Source of the DNA: Cohnella terricola
Lineage (GTDB): Bacteria; Bacillota; Bacilli; Paenibacillales; Paenibacillaceae
Reading direction: 5' to 3'
Length of the DNA: 64,000 bases
Assembly (NCBI RefSeq): GCF_007786475.1
Contig: NZ_VNJJ01000006.1
Span: 124,001-188,000, forward strand
In this document: one piece after another, positions 51,398 to 60,460 of the stretch
Layout: each line of letters starts with the position of its first letter
Position numbering within the stretch: the stretch's first letter is position 1
Notes under the pieces: model-generated
The model's input: only the letters and a program-made list of their open reading frames with translations
Told to the model about the DNA's origin: nothing
Databases searched by the model: none
Translations under genes and position numbers: made by a program

Positions 51398-52375
51398 ATG
51401 GATCCCGCGCAGCGAATTAAGCGATACAAAGACGATTGGTCCGAGCTGGAGCTCCTACTCGGTGCACTGGATAACATTCGCCGGCCGATTCGAGCCGACG
51501 ATATCGACCGTTTAACCGTGCTTTACAAGTCCGCATCGGCTCATTTGTCCGCTATGCGTACAGAGTGGCCGAACGACTCCGCCACGACTTACTTGAACCA
51601 TCTTGTCGCCCGAGCGAATCACCTGCTATACAGGCAATCCGATAAAGGCGCAGGCCGCATCCGCAGCTTCTTCGGCGTCTACTACCCGTCCTTGATTCGT
51701 CGGAGACAACTGTTCATCCTCATAGCCGGGGCGTTGTTTCTTCTTGGTATGATCGCCGGATTCGCGTCTGTATGGGCCGACCCGCTTAACGTGCATCTGT
51801 TGCTGCCCGCGAATATCGCGAACTCCATCGATCCCGCCGCGACGAACGGCCCGCGCGGCGATCTACACAGCCCGCTCGTTTCGACAGAAATCTTCATAAA
51901 TAACATACGCGTCGCCATAATTACCTTCTTGAGCGGAGTAACGCTTGGGATTGGCACCGTGTACTTGCTCGCTTACAACGGCTTAATCGTCGGAGCTTTG
52001 GCGGCCGTCTTCATGCAAGCTGGCGAAAGCTATGTTTTCTGGGCTTACATACTCCCTCACGGCGTCATCGAATTGACATCGATCTTTATTGCTGGCGGAG
52101 CAGGCCTGTATATGGGTTATCGGTTCTTCGTTCCAGGTGCGTATGCGCGCAAGCGACAATTCCTACAGGCTTCCAAGGAATCGGTACAACTGCTGCTCGG
52201 CACGATTCCGCTATTCGTGATCGCGGGCATCATCGAGGGTTACGTTACGCCGTCCACACTGTCGCTCGGCACCAAGTACGCCGTTGCGGGCGGAACGTTG
52301 TTGCTGCTTGCGCTCTATTACGCTTACGGTTTGCTTAGAGAGCGTTCCGCGCCTTCAGATTCAAGTATTCGTTGA
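51398..52375 (+). CDS. SpoIIM-like (stage II sporulation protein M family) membrane protein
   Basis: 325 residues: a soluble helical N-terminus (1-100), then about six helices with the family core EIFINNIRVAIITFLSGVTLG, NGLIVGALAA and ILPHGVIELTSIFIAGGAGL. It is longer than sporulation SpoIIM and belongs with the membrane-cluster version found beside MoxR/DUF58 rather than the engulfment complex. AGGAGG lies 8 nt before the ATG. Its last 41 bp overlap the opposite DUF58 gene. Confidence 0.88.
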   Translation: MDPAQRIKRYKDDWSELELLLGALDNIRRPIRADDIDRLTVLYKSASAHLSAMRTEWPNDSATTYLNHLVARANHLLYRQSDKGAGRIRSFFGVYYPSLIRRRQLFILIAGALFLLGMIAGFASVWADPLNVHLLLPANIANSIDPAATNGPRGDLHSPLVSTEIFINNIRVAIITFLSGVTLGIGTVYLLAYNGLIVGALAAVFMQAGESYVFWAYILPHGVIELTSIFIAGGAGLYMGYRFFVPGAYARKRQFLQASKESVQLLLGTIPLFVIAGIIEGYVTPSTLSLGTKYAVAGGTLLLLALYYAYGLLRERSAPSDSSIR

Positions 52376-53750
52376 CCGCGCTAAGCGCCAACCGGTCCGC
52401 CGGCACATCCAGCACCTGAATGCCCATGCTTGCCATTTGACTCACATACTCGCTGCGGTCTAGACGGAACTTATGCGCCAAGCTTTGAATATATGCGGTC
52501 CGATTATTCGTCGGCTCGGCGCGCGCCCACTCGTGCAGCAGCGGGTCGTTCAAGGAGACGAGAAGCGGCACATGGCTTCTGCGCAGCCGACGCGCGTAGA
52601 CCGGCAACTCCTGATCGTACAGATAACTCTCCATATCGGAGAACATCACAACGAACGACCGCTTCTTAATCTGCCGCAACAGATGCGACAACGCCAAACC
52701 GAACCCAGTCTCGACGAAATCGGATTTCAAGTCGTACGCGGCCATCGTCAATTGGTGCAAATGCGGAAGCCCCCGGCCCGGGGGAACGTACGTCTTGATT
52801 CGATCGGAAAAAGCGAGCAACGCGACGTAATCCCCTTGCTTCAGCGCAACTGCCGCTAGCACGAGCGCAGCTTCGAGCGTACGGTCCAGCTTCGTCTGGT
52901 GCTCAAGCTCGACCCCCATCATTCTGCCGCAATCAAGCAGAATCGTGACGACCTTCCCTTTCTCGGGACGGAGAATATTCGTCATCAGTTTCCCGCTGCG
53001 GGCCGTCGCCCGCCAATTCACCCGCCTCGGATCGTCTCCTTGGGCGTAGTTGCGGATCGAGTCAAAATCGGTACCCGCCAAGTTGGGCCTTGCCAGCTTG
53101 CTGCCATCCAGCACAAGGGAGTCCTGGGCTGAAGCCAGAACACCACGTACTCGCGAAAGATCCGGCACGATCCGAACTTCACTGCGACATGTTAGCCTCG
53201 TCTGTTTCTTCCATAGTCCGACTCCACCCCAGTAACGAAGCATGACGCTTCCGAACGCATAAAGCCCTCTCTCCTGCCCTGCCGTATCGTACTCGATGCC
53301 GACCGGGCCGCCCTCTATACGTCCATGCAATATCGCTTGCGAAATCTGATTGTCCTGCTCGTCCTCCCGTTGCGTTCGGAACGCCGTAAAGGAGATCGGA
53401 ATGTCGTCGGCCAGCTCGACATTCAAAGAAAAGCTCGCCGTATTCGCCGTCAATGCGAGCCGAACTTTAAAGGATTGGCGTATGTCTGCCGCCTCCGGCA
53501 TCGTTCTCTCAACGGAGAACCGTTTGCGAGCCGGCAGCAGAAGCAGATCAACAGCGCTGAATATTGCCAACAATAAATAAAAGCCCCAGAACGAATAATT
53601 GCCATAATCCAGCGCATAGGCAGCTCCGATCAGTACAGAACCGATGGCCGCGATAACAACGAGGCGTCGGGTTGGGACGATCGACTCGTCACCGAGCAGC
53701 CTACCGAGGAACCGGAACGGACGCGAGCGTTTCTTGGACGATGTGGTCAC
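52335..53750 (-). CDS. DUF58 protein with vWA-like fold
   Basis: 471 residues: two N-terminal helices (about 30-70), a beta-rich middle and the DUF58 block FDSIRNYAQGDDPRRVNWRAT followed by vWA-like strands VVTILLDCGRMM. MoxR ATPases act on such vWA proteins in a chaperone-like way. The GTG start lies inside the 3' end of moxR with GGAGGG 8 nt upstream; the 50-bp overlap implies coupled translation. Confidence 0.9.
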   Translation of the reverse strand: MTTSSKKRSRPFRFLGRLLGDESIVPTRRLVVIAAIGSVLIGAAYALDYGNYSFWGFYLLLAIFSAVDLLLLPARKRFSVERTMPEAADIRQSFKVRLALTANTASFSLNVELADDIPISFTAFRTQREDEQDNQISQAILHGRIEGGPVGIEYDTAGQERGLYAFGSVMLRYWGGVGLWKKQTRLTCRSEVRIVPDLSRVRGVLASAQDSLVLDGSKLARPNLAGTDFDSIRNYAQGDDPRRVNWRATARSGKLMTNILRPEKGKVVTILLDCGRMMGVELEHQTKLDRTLEAALVLAAVALKQGDYVALLAFSDRIKTYVPPGRGLPHLHQLTMAAYDLKSDFVETGFGLALSHLLRQIKKRSFVVMFSDMESYLYDQELPVYARRLRRSHVPLLVSLNDPLLHEWARAEPTNNRTAYIQSLAHKFRLDRSEYVSQMASMGIQVLDVPADRLALSAVNEYLNLKARNAL

Positions 53751-54633
53751 TGTTGCCGCCCTCCAATTCCGCCTGCGGCGTCAACAACAGCCGATGGCGG
53801 AGCGCGGGGCGCGCCACCAGCTTCACGTCGTCCGGCGTCACGTAATTTCTGCCTTCGAGTGCTGCCCAAGCTTTACTCGCCATCAGGATGGCGATGCCTG
53901 CGCGCGGGCTCGCTCCGAGCTGCACTCGCTTGGAGTCGCGGGTTTTGCGAATAATCGACGTAATGTAAGCGATGATCGAATCCTCGACGACGACTTCCGC
54001 CGCATGCGCCCTCGCTACCCGAATATCTTCGAGCGACAGCACGGGACCGGCCGCTTGCTCACGCTCCGTCTCGAACGGAACGTGCCCTTTCAGAATTTGC
54101 CGTTCTTGCTCTTCCCCCGGATAATCGAGCATCAGCTTGAACAGAAATCGGTCGAGCTGCGCTTCCGGCAACGGATATGTACCTTCGTACTCAAGCGGGT
54201 TCTGCGTCGCAACGACGAGGAAAGGCTCCGGAAGCCGATACGTCGTTCCGTGTATGGTCACCTGGCGCTCCTCCATCGCTTCGAGCAGCGCCGCCTGCGT
54301 TTTCGGTCCGGAGCGGTTAATCTCGTCGGCCAACACGATGTTGGCGAACACCGGCCCGCGGATGGTTTGAAATTCATTTTCCTTCGTATGGTAGATGACG
54401 CTGCCCGTAATATCGCTAGGCATCAAATCCGGGGTAAATTGGATGCGGCGGTACTCGCCGCCCATCAATGACGCGAGCGTACGCGCCATCTTCGTTTTAC
54501 CGAGCCCCGGCACCCCTTCCAGAAGCACATGCCCTCCAGCCAACAAGGCCGCAGCCATAAACCGGATGTTCGTCTTTTGCCCGTATAGCCGCTGCTCCAT
54601 CGTCTCGAGCAGCCGTTCCATGCTTGCGCTCAT
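53701..54633 (-). CDS. MoxR-family AAA+ ATPase
   Basis: 310 residues. Walker A GVPGLGKTK, Walker B IVLADEINRSGPKTQAALLEAM, sensor region FLVVATQNPLEYEGTYPLPEAQLDRFLF and the C-terminal lid SPRAGIAILMASKAWAAL. MoxR proteins remodel or insert cofactors into partner vWA proteins; the partner is the DUF58 gene it overlaps. Confidence 0.95.
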   Translation of the reverse strand: MSASMERLLETMEQRLYGQKTNIRFMAAALLAGGHVLLEGVPGLGKTKMARTLASLMGGEYRRIQFTPDLMPSDITGSVIYHTKENEFQTIRGPVFANIVLADEINRSGPKTQAALLEAMEERQVTIHGTTYRLPEPFLVVATQNPLEYEGTYPLPEAQLDRFLFKLMLDYPGEEQERQILKGHVPFETEREQAAGPVLSLEDIRVARAHAAEVVVEDSIIAYITSIIRKTRDSKRVQLGASPRAGIAILMASKAWAALEGRNYVTPDDVKLVARPALRHRLLLTPQAELEGGNSDHIVQETLASVPVPR

Positions 54634-54639
54634 TATCGC

Positions 54640-55788
54640 TCACTCCTTCTCCAGTAACGCGATCATCTCGCCATACTCGCGCGTCCTTTCTACGAACGCG
54701 CCTTCCGCGGCTTCGCCGCGTTCCATCGCCTGCGCGTGACGCAGCAGGCGCTCAAGCTTGACCGCTTGCGCAACGCTTAAGCGGTCTTTCGCCAGCAGCA
54801 TCGCATCCTCCAGCGATGCCTCAGGGGGCAGCCCCCAGCGCGTCAGCAGCAGCTGGCGCAGGGCACGCGCCTGGTGCGCGAGCGCCGCGCTTTTGAAGCG
54901 GCGTCGCTCGTACCAGGCGGCGACCGCTCGCAACGTTTCGTCGCCGCGGCGCACTGTCCAAGCCCGCGGCGTGTACGTCGGGCCGAAGCGTTTGCCTCGC
55001 TGCCATAGCCAGAGAAGCAGCGCGACGGCCAGCCCTGCGCAAGCAGCGACGAGCCATGCCGGGTACGCGGCTAGAAACCCTCTCGAATCCTCGTAGCCAT
55101 GATGGTACTCATCCACCCACATCGCGGTTCTGCTCGAATCGCCGGCCATCCAAGGCCATACAAGCTCGAAATGATCGTGCTTTAGCACGTTCTCGTTCGT
55201 CAACCACTCGGGGGTTACTGCCGCTATGATTGCGCCGTCACCGTACGTTCTTCTCGCCGCAATCATTCCGTTCGAGTCGCGGATCAGCAGCTCGCTGACG
55301 CCGTCTTCCGGAACGATTCGCTGTCTCGTCCCGACTTCCGCCTGAAATTCTGGCATCTCTTCCCCTTCTTGCCGCATCACGGTTGTCACCCCGGGGGAAG
55401 CGGACGAGCTTTCCGTCAGGAATGCCCCTCCTTCGTCCAGCTCGTGACTGAAGAGCAACAATTCGTTGCCCCGTCCCACCCACTCGAGCAGCTTCGTCCA
55501 TTCGTCCTCGAACGCGCCGCCCGGCTCGATGACCAGCAGCGCATGTCCCTTCCCCGAGGGCAGCTCGCGCCACGAGCGCTTCCATGGCTTGATCGGAACC
55601 CGCTTCTCCTCGAGCAACTCGATTATGCCCTTCGTCCCATCGACGTCCGCGGAGTACGATACGTAAGGCGCCATCCGTTCGGGCTCCGGCTTCGCGATCA
55701 TAAGCCCCAATCCAATAAAAAGCATCACGCAGGCTGCGAGCCCGATCACATGTTTGTTCCGATTCAGCAGGTGCTGCATCGACGCCAT
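54640..55788 (-). CDS. DUF4350 membrane protein
   Basis: 382 residues: N-terminal helix (14-32), an external DUF4350 domain (about 40-210, with SYSADVDGTKGIIELLEEKRV and a ThuA-like fold), a second helix near 243-262 and a basic cytoplasmic tail. The function is unknown in the family; it is always found with MoxR/DUF58/DUF4129. The reading frame is very GC-rich here (about 55.0 kb). Confidence 0.85.
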   Translation of the reverse strand: MASMQHLLNRNKHVIGLAACVMLFIGLGLMIAKPEPERMAPYVSYSADVDGTKGIIELLEEKRVPIKPWKRSWRELPSGKGHALLVIEPGGAFEDEWTKLLEWVGRGNELLLFSHELDEGGAFLTESSSASPGVTTVMRQEGEEMPEFQAEVGTRQRIVPEDGVSELLIRDSNGMIAARRTYGDGAIIAAVTPEWLTNENVLKHDHFELVWPWMAGDSSRTAMWVDEYHHGYEDSRGFLAAYPAWLVAACAGLAVALLLWLWQRGKRFGPTYTPRAWTVRRGDETLRAVAAWYERRRFKSAALAHQARALRQLLLTRWGLPPEASLEDAMLLAKDRLSVAQAVKLERLLRHAQAMERGEAAEGAFVERTREYGEMIALLEKE

Positions 55789-55789
55789 C

Positions 55790-56416
55790 TTATTTCGCCT
55801 CCCTCACCGCGATCAACTCATCGATATCGCGTTGAAAATCCAGGAAGCTGGCTTCATCCGCAGGTTCGTTGCCATACCATACCCTTTCAAACAGCAGCGC
55901 GCTCCGCTGAAAATAGGGAACCGCATTCGCCCGGCTTCGCTCCAGCTCGTCGCGGTAATCCCAATCCGTTTTCCATTTTTCGATCCGAATCCAGCCTTCT
56001 TGCTCCATGTAGAACAGCAGCGATAGATACGAACAGCGAATGCTCTCCCGGATTCGCCCTTCGGAATGGGCTTCCTTCGCCATCTTTGCATACTGTCCGT
56101 ATGTCAGCGCCATCTCGGATAACCCAACGGGCGTCTTCAGCCGCCGGGCGTTTCCTTGAAACACAATTTGTCTGGAAAACCAATAGATGGCCCCGCATAG
56201 CACGATCGCCACCACTCCCAGCAGCGCGTACGCGCCGACCTTCGCAGTCCCTTCCGGCCAATGAACGAAAGAAAAAAGCTCGACCAGCCCGTCCCATAAC
56301 GACTCCAACCATCCCTTATGCGGGACGGATTCTTTGAGATATTTCGTATATTCGTCCCGGCTCAGGATTTCCCCAAGCCGTTGTTTGTCTTTCAACAGCT
56401 CGGCCCGATCAATCAT
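55790..56416 (-). CDS. DUF4129 membrane protein
   Basis: 208 residues: a soluble N-terminus, one helix near 62-85 and a cytoplasmic DUF4129 region with IRCSYLSLLFYMEQEGWIRI and TDWDYRDELER. In other bacteria DUF4129 is fused to transglutaminase or DUF58-type partners. It starts within the upstream gene (4-nt ATGA overlap) and is followed by DUF4350 after 1 nt. Confidence 0.87.
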   Translation of the reverse strand: MIDRAELLKDKQRLGEILSRDEYTKYLKESVPHKGWLESLWDGLVELFSFVHWPEGTAKVGAYALLGVVAIVLCGAIYWFSRQIVFQGNARRLKTPVGLSEMALTYGQYAKMAKEAHSEGRIRESIRCSYLSLLFYMEQEGWIRIEKWKTDWDYRDELERSRANAVPYFQRSALLFERVWYGNEPADEASFLDFQRDIDELIAVREAK

Positions 56417-57336
56417 AACGTATGCTCGGCTGGAGGTTGGGGCATCGAGGGATCGGGCACGATCCGATTGATCATCTCTTCCAATCCCATGCCGTCTCGG
56501 ACTTTAAGATCGGTATAACTGACCGCATAGGCAACGAAGATCATCGGACCCGTCAGCAAACTGAGGAACAGTTGCAGCAGCATGAAGAGGATGCCGTTCA
56601 TCGGCACGAGCGCAAGAAGGAAGGAAGCACCGAAATTAATAATATAGATAAAGAGCATCTGCAGGAAAAACAGCCCGAAGAGCCTCCAGAAGCTCTTGCG
56701 AGTTAAGCCCCAGCTTCTTCCGATGCCGATCGAATCTTCTTTGTGCGCGACGACTGGAAGAAAATACATAAAACGGATCGCGAAATAGTAGAATCCGAAC
56801 ACTGCTCCCACGGCTAGAAGAAAAAACAAAATGCCGCCGATCACTCCGGACACCAGTTTGGAAATTACACCCATGACAAAGAACGCGATGAATAAAGCAA
56901 TGACCAGGCCGGCCAGAATTAATCCGAAAACGATCGAACTGCCGAGCAGCCCCCAATACCGTTTAAATGACATTCGAAGCAAGCGCAGGGCCGACGGAGC
57001 TTCCTCGCCTTGCAGGGCTTGATGTACGAGAAAGACGATCGAGGCGACGACCACGGGAGTAAGAACAAAAACGACAAGCACGCCGAGTAAGAGAACCAGC
57101 ACGACGATGTCTGGGGAGATTAACGGCTCCGCGTCGCTGACAGAATAATTCATGATATCGTTCACGTCCAACAACGATTGAACGTACTGACCCTGAATTA
57201 AGACATTCACCAAATAAAACGGACCGTAGCAGATCAGCATGATCAGCATCAGCTTAACGAAATGCTTGCGGTACAATTGAAAGCTTAAATCGAGCATTCT
57301 GCCGACTCCCATCGGCTTCATGACCTCTTGCTGCAC
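56413..57336 (-). CDS. Multi-pass membrane protein of the MoxR cluster
   Basis: 307 residues, about six long helices. The patterns LDLSFQLYRKHFVKLMLIML and SIGIGRSWGLTRKSFWRLFG resemble the membrane domain attached to glycerophosphoryl diester phosphodiesterases (GDPD_mem), but no phosphodiesterase domain is present. GTG start with AGGAGG 7 nt upstream. First gene of the unit membrane protein-DUF4129-DUF4350-MoxR-DUF58. Confidence 0.8.
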   Translation of the reverse strand: MQQEVMKPMGVGRMLDLSFQLYRKHFVKLMLIMLICYGPFYLVNVLIQGQYVQSLLDVNDIMNYSVSDAEPLISPDIVVLVLLLGVLVVFVLTPVVVASIVFLVHQALQGEEAPSALRLLRMSFKRYWGLLGSSIVFGLILAGLVIALFIAFFVMGVISKLVSGVIGGILFFLLAVGAVFGFYYFAIRFMYFLPVVAHKEDSIGIGRSWGLTRKSFWRLFGLFFLQMLFIYIINFGASFLLALVPMNGILFMLLQLFLSLLTGPMIFVAYAVSYTDLKVRDGMGLEEMINRIVPDPSMPQPPAEHTL

Positions 57337-57489
57337 GTCTTGTCCTCCTAAGTTTGGTTAAATTTACCTCATTATACTACACAATTCGCCGGGCTTGTTG
57401 TCGAGATAGAAAGAAATCTGGAACGCGATGGAATAAGGGCTTCGTTCCGGACAGACGAAAAGAGACGGGGTTGAGCCCGAATAAAGCAA

Positions 57490-57525
57490 AGGCCGTCCCT
57501 CAGTCAATGACTGCTGGGACGGCCT
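57490..57525. terminator. Terminator of leuA, possibly bidirectional
   Basis: A perfect 10-bp stem AGGCCGTCCC / GGGACGGCCT with a 16-nt loop; followed by TTGCTTTATT leftward and CTTTCTTC rightward, 18 bp past the leuA stop. Confidence 0.8.
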
Positions 57526-57543
57526 CTTTCTTCGCACGGGATA

Positions 57544-59220
57544 CTAACTCTTCCCGTTCGTATTGCCGATCATTTGATTTACCGCGCTAAACAGCGCTTT
57601 TACAGACGAGGTCATGATATCAACGTCAATGCCGCAACCCCAATATACGGTGCCGTCCGAAGCCTTGATGCCAATGTAGGAGACCGCTTGCGATTTCGAA
57701 CCCGTCTCGAGAGCGTGCTCCTTATAAACCAAATCGCTATACGTCGTCCCGAGATGGGTTTGCAGCGCATTGCTGATCGAATCGAGTCTTCCGTCTCCGG
57801 AACCCGTAATTTCCTTGGCTTCGCCGCCCGACCGTATGGTCACGATGGTTTCGAAATCGTCGTCTTCTTTAAAGCGGTATTTGACGAACTCGACCGGCGT
57901 TTTTAAATTCACGTACTCTTTGACGAAAATATCGTAGATTTCATCCGGCATCAGTTCTTTCTGCTGATGGTCGGATACGTTTTTGACGCAGTATCCGAAG
58001 TGCTCGCGCATTTTCGCCGGGAGATCGAGTCCATACTTTAGCTGCAGCACGTAACCGATGCCGCCTTTGCCCGATTGGCTGTTAATGCGGATGATATCTC
58101 CCTCGTATTGCCTGCCGATATCCATCGGATCGATCAGCAGATAAGGGACCGACCAATGCGGAGGTTCTTTTTCCTCGCGCCACTTCATGCCCTTGGCGAT
58201 CGCATCCTGATGCGAACCGGAGAATGCGGTGAATACCAACTCGCCGCCGTAAGGGTGTCTTTCGCCTACGCTCATCTTGGTTAGCCGCTCATAGACGGTA
58301 ATGATTTCAGGGATGTTCTCGAAAGACAGTTTCGGGTCGACACCGTGAGAGTACATGTTCAAGGCCAGCGTGACAATGTCTACGTTCCCCGTCCGCTCCC
58401 CGTTGCCGAACAACGTGCCTTCAACCCTCTGGGCACCCGCGAGCATTCCCAGCTCGGCATCCGCCACTCCCGTTCCTCTGTCGTTATGCGGATGAACCGA
58501 TAAAATAACGTGCTCCCTGAATTTCATGTTCTCGCTCATATATTCGATCTGGCTGGCGTAGACATGAGGCATCGACATGGACACCGTGGCAGGAAGATTG
58601 ATAATGACCGGGTTTTCCGCCGTCGGCTGCCATACGTCAAGAACTTGATTGCAAATGTCCAGCGCGAACTCGATCTCCGTGCCCGTAAAGCTTTCCGGCG
58701 AATACTGGAACTGAAAGTTCCCTTCCGTTTCCTCTGCGCACTCCTTCAACAGCTTGGCGCCGCTCAAAGCGATATCGATGATTTCTTCTTTGGATTTGCG
58801 GAATACCTGTTCCCGCTGCGCCACAGAGGTCGAGTTGTACAGATGGACGACGGCTTTTTTCGCGCCTTTCAGCGATTCGAACGTTTTACGGATAATATGC
58901 TCTCTCGATTGGGTGAGCACTTGGATTGTGACGTCGTCCGGAATCAAATCGCGTTCGATCAACGTGCGCAAAAAGGCGAATTCCGTTTCCGATGCTGCGG
59001 GAAACCCGACTTCGATCTCCTTGAACCCGATCTCCACGAGCATTTTGAAGTATTCCAGCTTTTCCTCTAAATTCATGGGAACGATTAACGCCTGATTTCC
59101 GTCGCGAAGGTCGACGCTGCACCAGATCGGCGCCTCTGTAATATATTCCTTCTGCGTCCACTTCAAGCTTGTCTTCGGAGGCGCAAAATATCCTCTAGCG
59201 TACTTGTTCACATTTTTCAT
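57544..59220 (-). CDS. leuA: 2-isopropylmalate synthase (LeuA2 type)
   Basis: 558 residues of the long LeuA class (yeast/actinobacterial type). It catalyses the first committed step of leucine synthesis: acetyl-CoA plus 2-oxoisovalerate. Blocks: IWCSVDLRDGNQALIVPM (metal and substrate site), FKEIEVGFPAASETEF, LSVHPHNDRGTGVADAELG, GTLFGNGERTGNVD, and a C-terminal allosteric domain beginning near 430. GGAAGG precedes the ATG. A leucine T-box riboswitch controls it. The rest of the leucine operon is not adjacent. Confidence 0.95.
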   Translation of the reverse strand: MKNVNKYARGYFAPPKTSLKWTQKEYITEAPIWCSVDLRDGNQALIVPMNLEEKLEYFKMLVEIGFKEIEVGFPAASETEFAFLRTLIERDLIPDDVTIQVLTQSREHIIRKTFESLKGAKKAVVHLYNSTSVAQREQVFRKSKEEIIDIALSGAKLLKECAEETEGNFQFQYSPESFTGTEIEFALDICNQVLDVWQPTAENPVIINLPATVSMSMPHVYASQIEYMSENMKFREHVILSVHPHNDRGTGVADAELGMLAGAQRVEGTLFGNGERTGNVDIVTLALNMYSHGVDPKLSFENIPEIITVYERLTKMSVGERHPYGGELVFTAFSGSHQDAIAKGMKWREEKEPPHWSVPYLLIDPMDIGRQYEGDIIRINSQSGKGGIGYVLQLKYGLDLPAKMREHFGYCVKNVSDHQQKELMPDEIYDIFVKEYVNLKTPVEFVKYRFKEDDDFETIVTIRSGGEAKEITGSGDGRLDSISNALQTHLGTTYSDLVYKEHALETGSKSQAVSYIGIKASDGTVYWGCGIDVDIMTSSVKALFSAVNQMIGNTNGKS

Positions 59221-59277
59221 GGATGTCCTTCCTTCCGTTCATTTTCTATCCCTGATTGGCAAAGATCGACAGGACGC

Positions 59278-59570
59278 AAAAAAAGCCCTTCATCCCCGAT
59301 AACAGAGACGAAAGACTTTGACATCTTACGCGGTACCACTCCGAATTCACGCCATGGACGGCATGCACTCTATGGATAGGGAGTTGTATTAATGACAAAC
59401 CTCCATACCCTCCTGATGATAACGGTCAGGCTGCCGGCTCCACCTACTTGATCTGTTCAGCGAGCAACTCCAAGGCGAGTTCGGATTTCTTCGCGGCTGT
59501 TTCGCACCATCCAACAGCTCTCTGTTCGCTTAGATAATCGTACTTTTCCTCTTCAACGTATTGAAATATT
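59278..59570 (-). promoter_or_regulatory. T-box riboswitch (leucine specifier) upstream of leuA
   Basis: Read on the minus strand: a Stem I distal part with AGAGAGCTGTTGGATGGTGC then GAAACAGC; a specifier loop GAACTCGCC in which CTC (59477-59479) is a Leu codon; and the T-box GGAGTGGTACCGCG near 59330-59343, whose TGGTACC pairs with uncharged tRNA. A 15-bp terminator stem (59285-59318 area) follows with TTTTTTT. Uncharged tRNA-Leu would favour the antiterminator and leuA transcription. Confidence 0.93.
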
Positions 59571-59576
59571 AAAAAA

Positions 59577-59605
59577 ATCTTATACCACACGAGCCTCGAT
59601 GTCAA
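59577..59605 (-). promoter_or_regulatory. leuA T-box promoter
   Basis: TTGACA (59600-59605), 17 bp, TAAGAT (59577-59582) on the minus strand, just before Stem I and 18 bp after the thiD stop. Confidence 0.75.
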
Positions 59606-59623
59606 GATGATCATCGACAGCCC

Positions 59624-60460
59624 TTATCGCAAAAACCGCTTCTTCTCCGCAAACGCGCCGTGCCAGAGGGAGCCCGTGCCGTCGCCTAGGGGAAAAGCCT
59701 CCGCGATCGCATCGGCGACGAACGCTTTCGCCATGCGGCACGCCTCCTCCAGATGAGCTCCCTTCGCGAGCAAGGCGGCGATGGCGGACGCCGTCGCGCA
59801 ACCCGTACCGTGCGTATGGGAAGTTGGCATTCGCGGTCCCGCGAACAGCCGCGCCTCGTACGGACGGTCGGCGGAGACTAGCACGTCGACCGACTCCGCT
59901 CCGCCCATATGCCCGCCTTTCAGAAACACATGCCGGGGACCCAGCGCCAGCAGACGCTTCGCCAATCGCCCCATGTCGGCAGTCGTTAGATTTACGTCCG
60001 CTCGCATATCCAGCAGCCGGAAGGCTTCCGGCAGATTCGGCGTAAGAATCTCCGCCATCGGCAGCAGATGACGCTTCATGGCATCGAACGCGCCGCCGTC
60101 CATCAAGACGGAGCCGTCCGTGGCGATGCCGACCGGATCGACGACAAGCCGCTCCACCCGATGGCGAGCAAACGACTTCGCGGCGGCTTCAACATGAGCG
60201 GCGGCGGGTAGCATTCCCGTCTTGACGGCATCGGCTCCGATGTCAGAGAGCACACATTCGAGCTGCGCCTCCACCATGTCCGGGGATACGTGCTCTACGC
60301 GCTGCACACCGCGGCTGTTCTGCGCCGTTACCGCCGTAACGACGCTCATTCCGTATACGCCAAGCTCCTGGAACGTTTTCAGATCTCCTTGAATGCCGGC
60401 TCCCCCGCCGGAGTCCGAACCGGCAACCGTCATTGCCAGCGGACGCGCGGGAATGCTCAT
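59624..60460 (-). CDS. thiD: Hydroxymethylpyrimidine/phosphomethylpyrimidine kinase
   Basis: 278 residues of the ribokinase-like fold. AMTVAGSDSGGGAGIQGDLKT is the substrate site, VTAVTAQNSRGVQ follows, and THGTGCATASAIAALLAKG carries the anion hole and catalytic Asp-equivalent Cys/Gly loop typical of ThiD. It phosphorylates HMP twice to HMP-PP, the pyrimidine half of thiamine. Last gene of the thi operon; overlaps thiO by 4 nt. Confidence 0.95.
   Translation of the reverse strand: MSIPARPLAMTVAGSDSGGGAGIQGDLKTFQELGVYGMSVVTAVTAQNSRGVQRVEHVSPDMVEAQLECVLSDIGADAVKTGMLPAAAHVEAAAKSFARHRVERLVVDPVGIATDGSVLMDGGAFDAMKRHLLPMAEILTPNLPEAFRLLDMRADVNLTTADMGRLAKRLLALGPRHVFLKGGHMGGAESVDVLVSADRPYEARLFAGPRMPTSHTHGTGCATASAIAALLAKGAHLEEACRMAKAFVADAIAEAFPLGDGTGSLWHGAFAEKKRFLR

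Noticed and set aside
53644..54471. Long rightward frame across moxR
   Set aside because: Arg/His-rich translation without domains; moxR on the other strand has all AAA+ motifs.
55369..56337. 322-codon rightward frame across DUF4350/DUF4129
   Set aside because: A shadow frame in GC-rich DNA; the leftward genes are tightly overlapping and family-supported.
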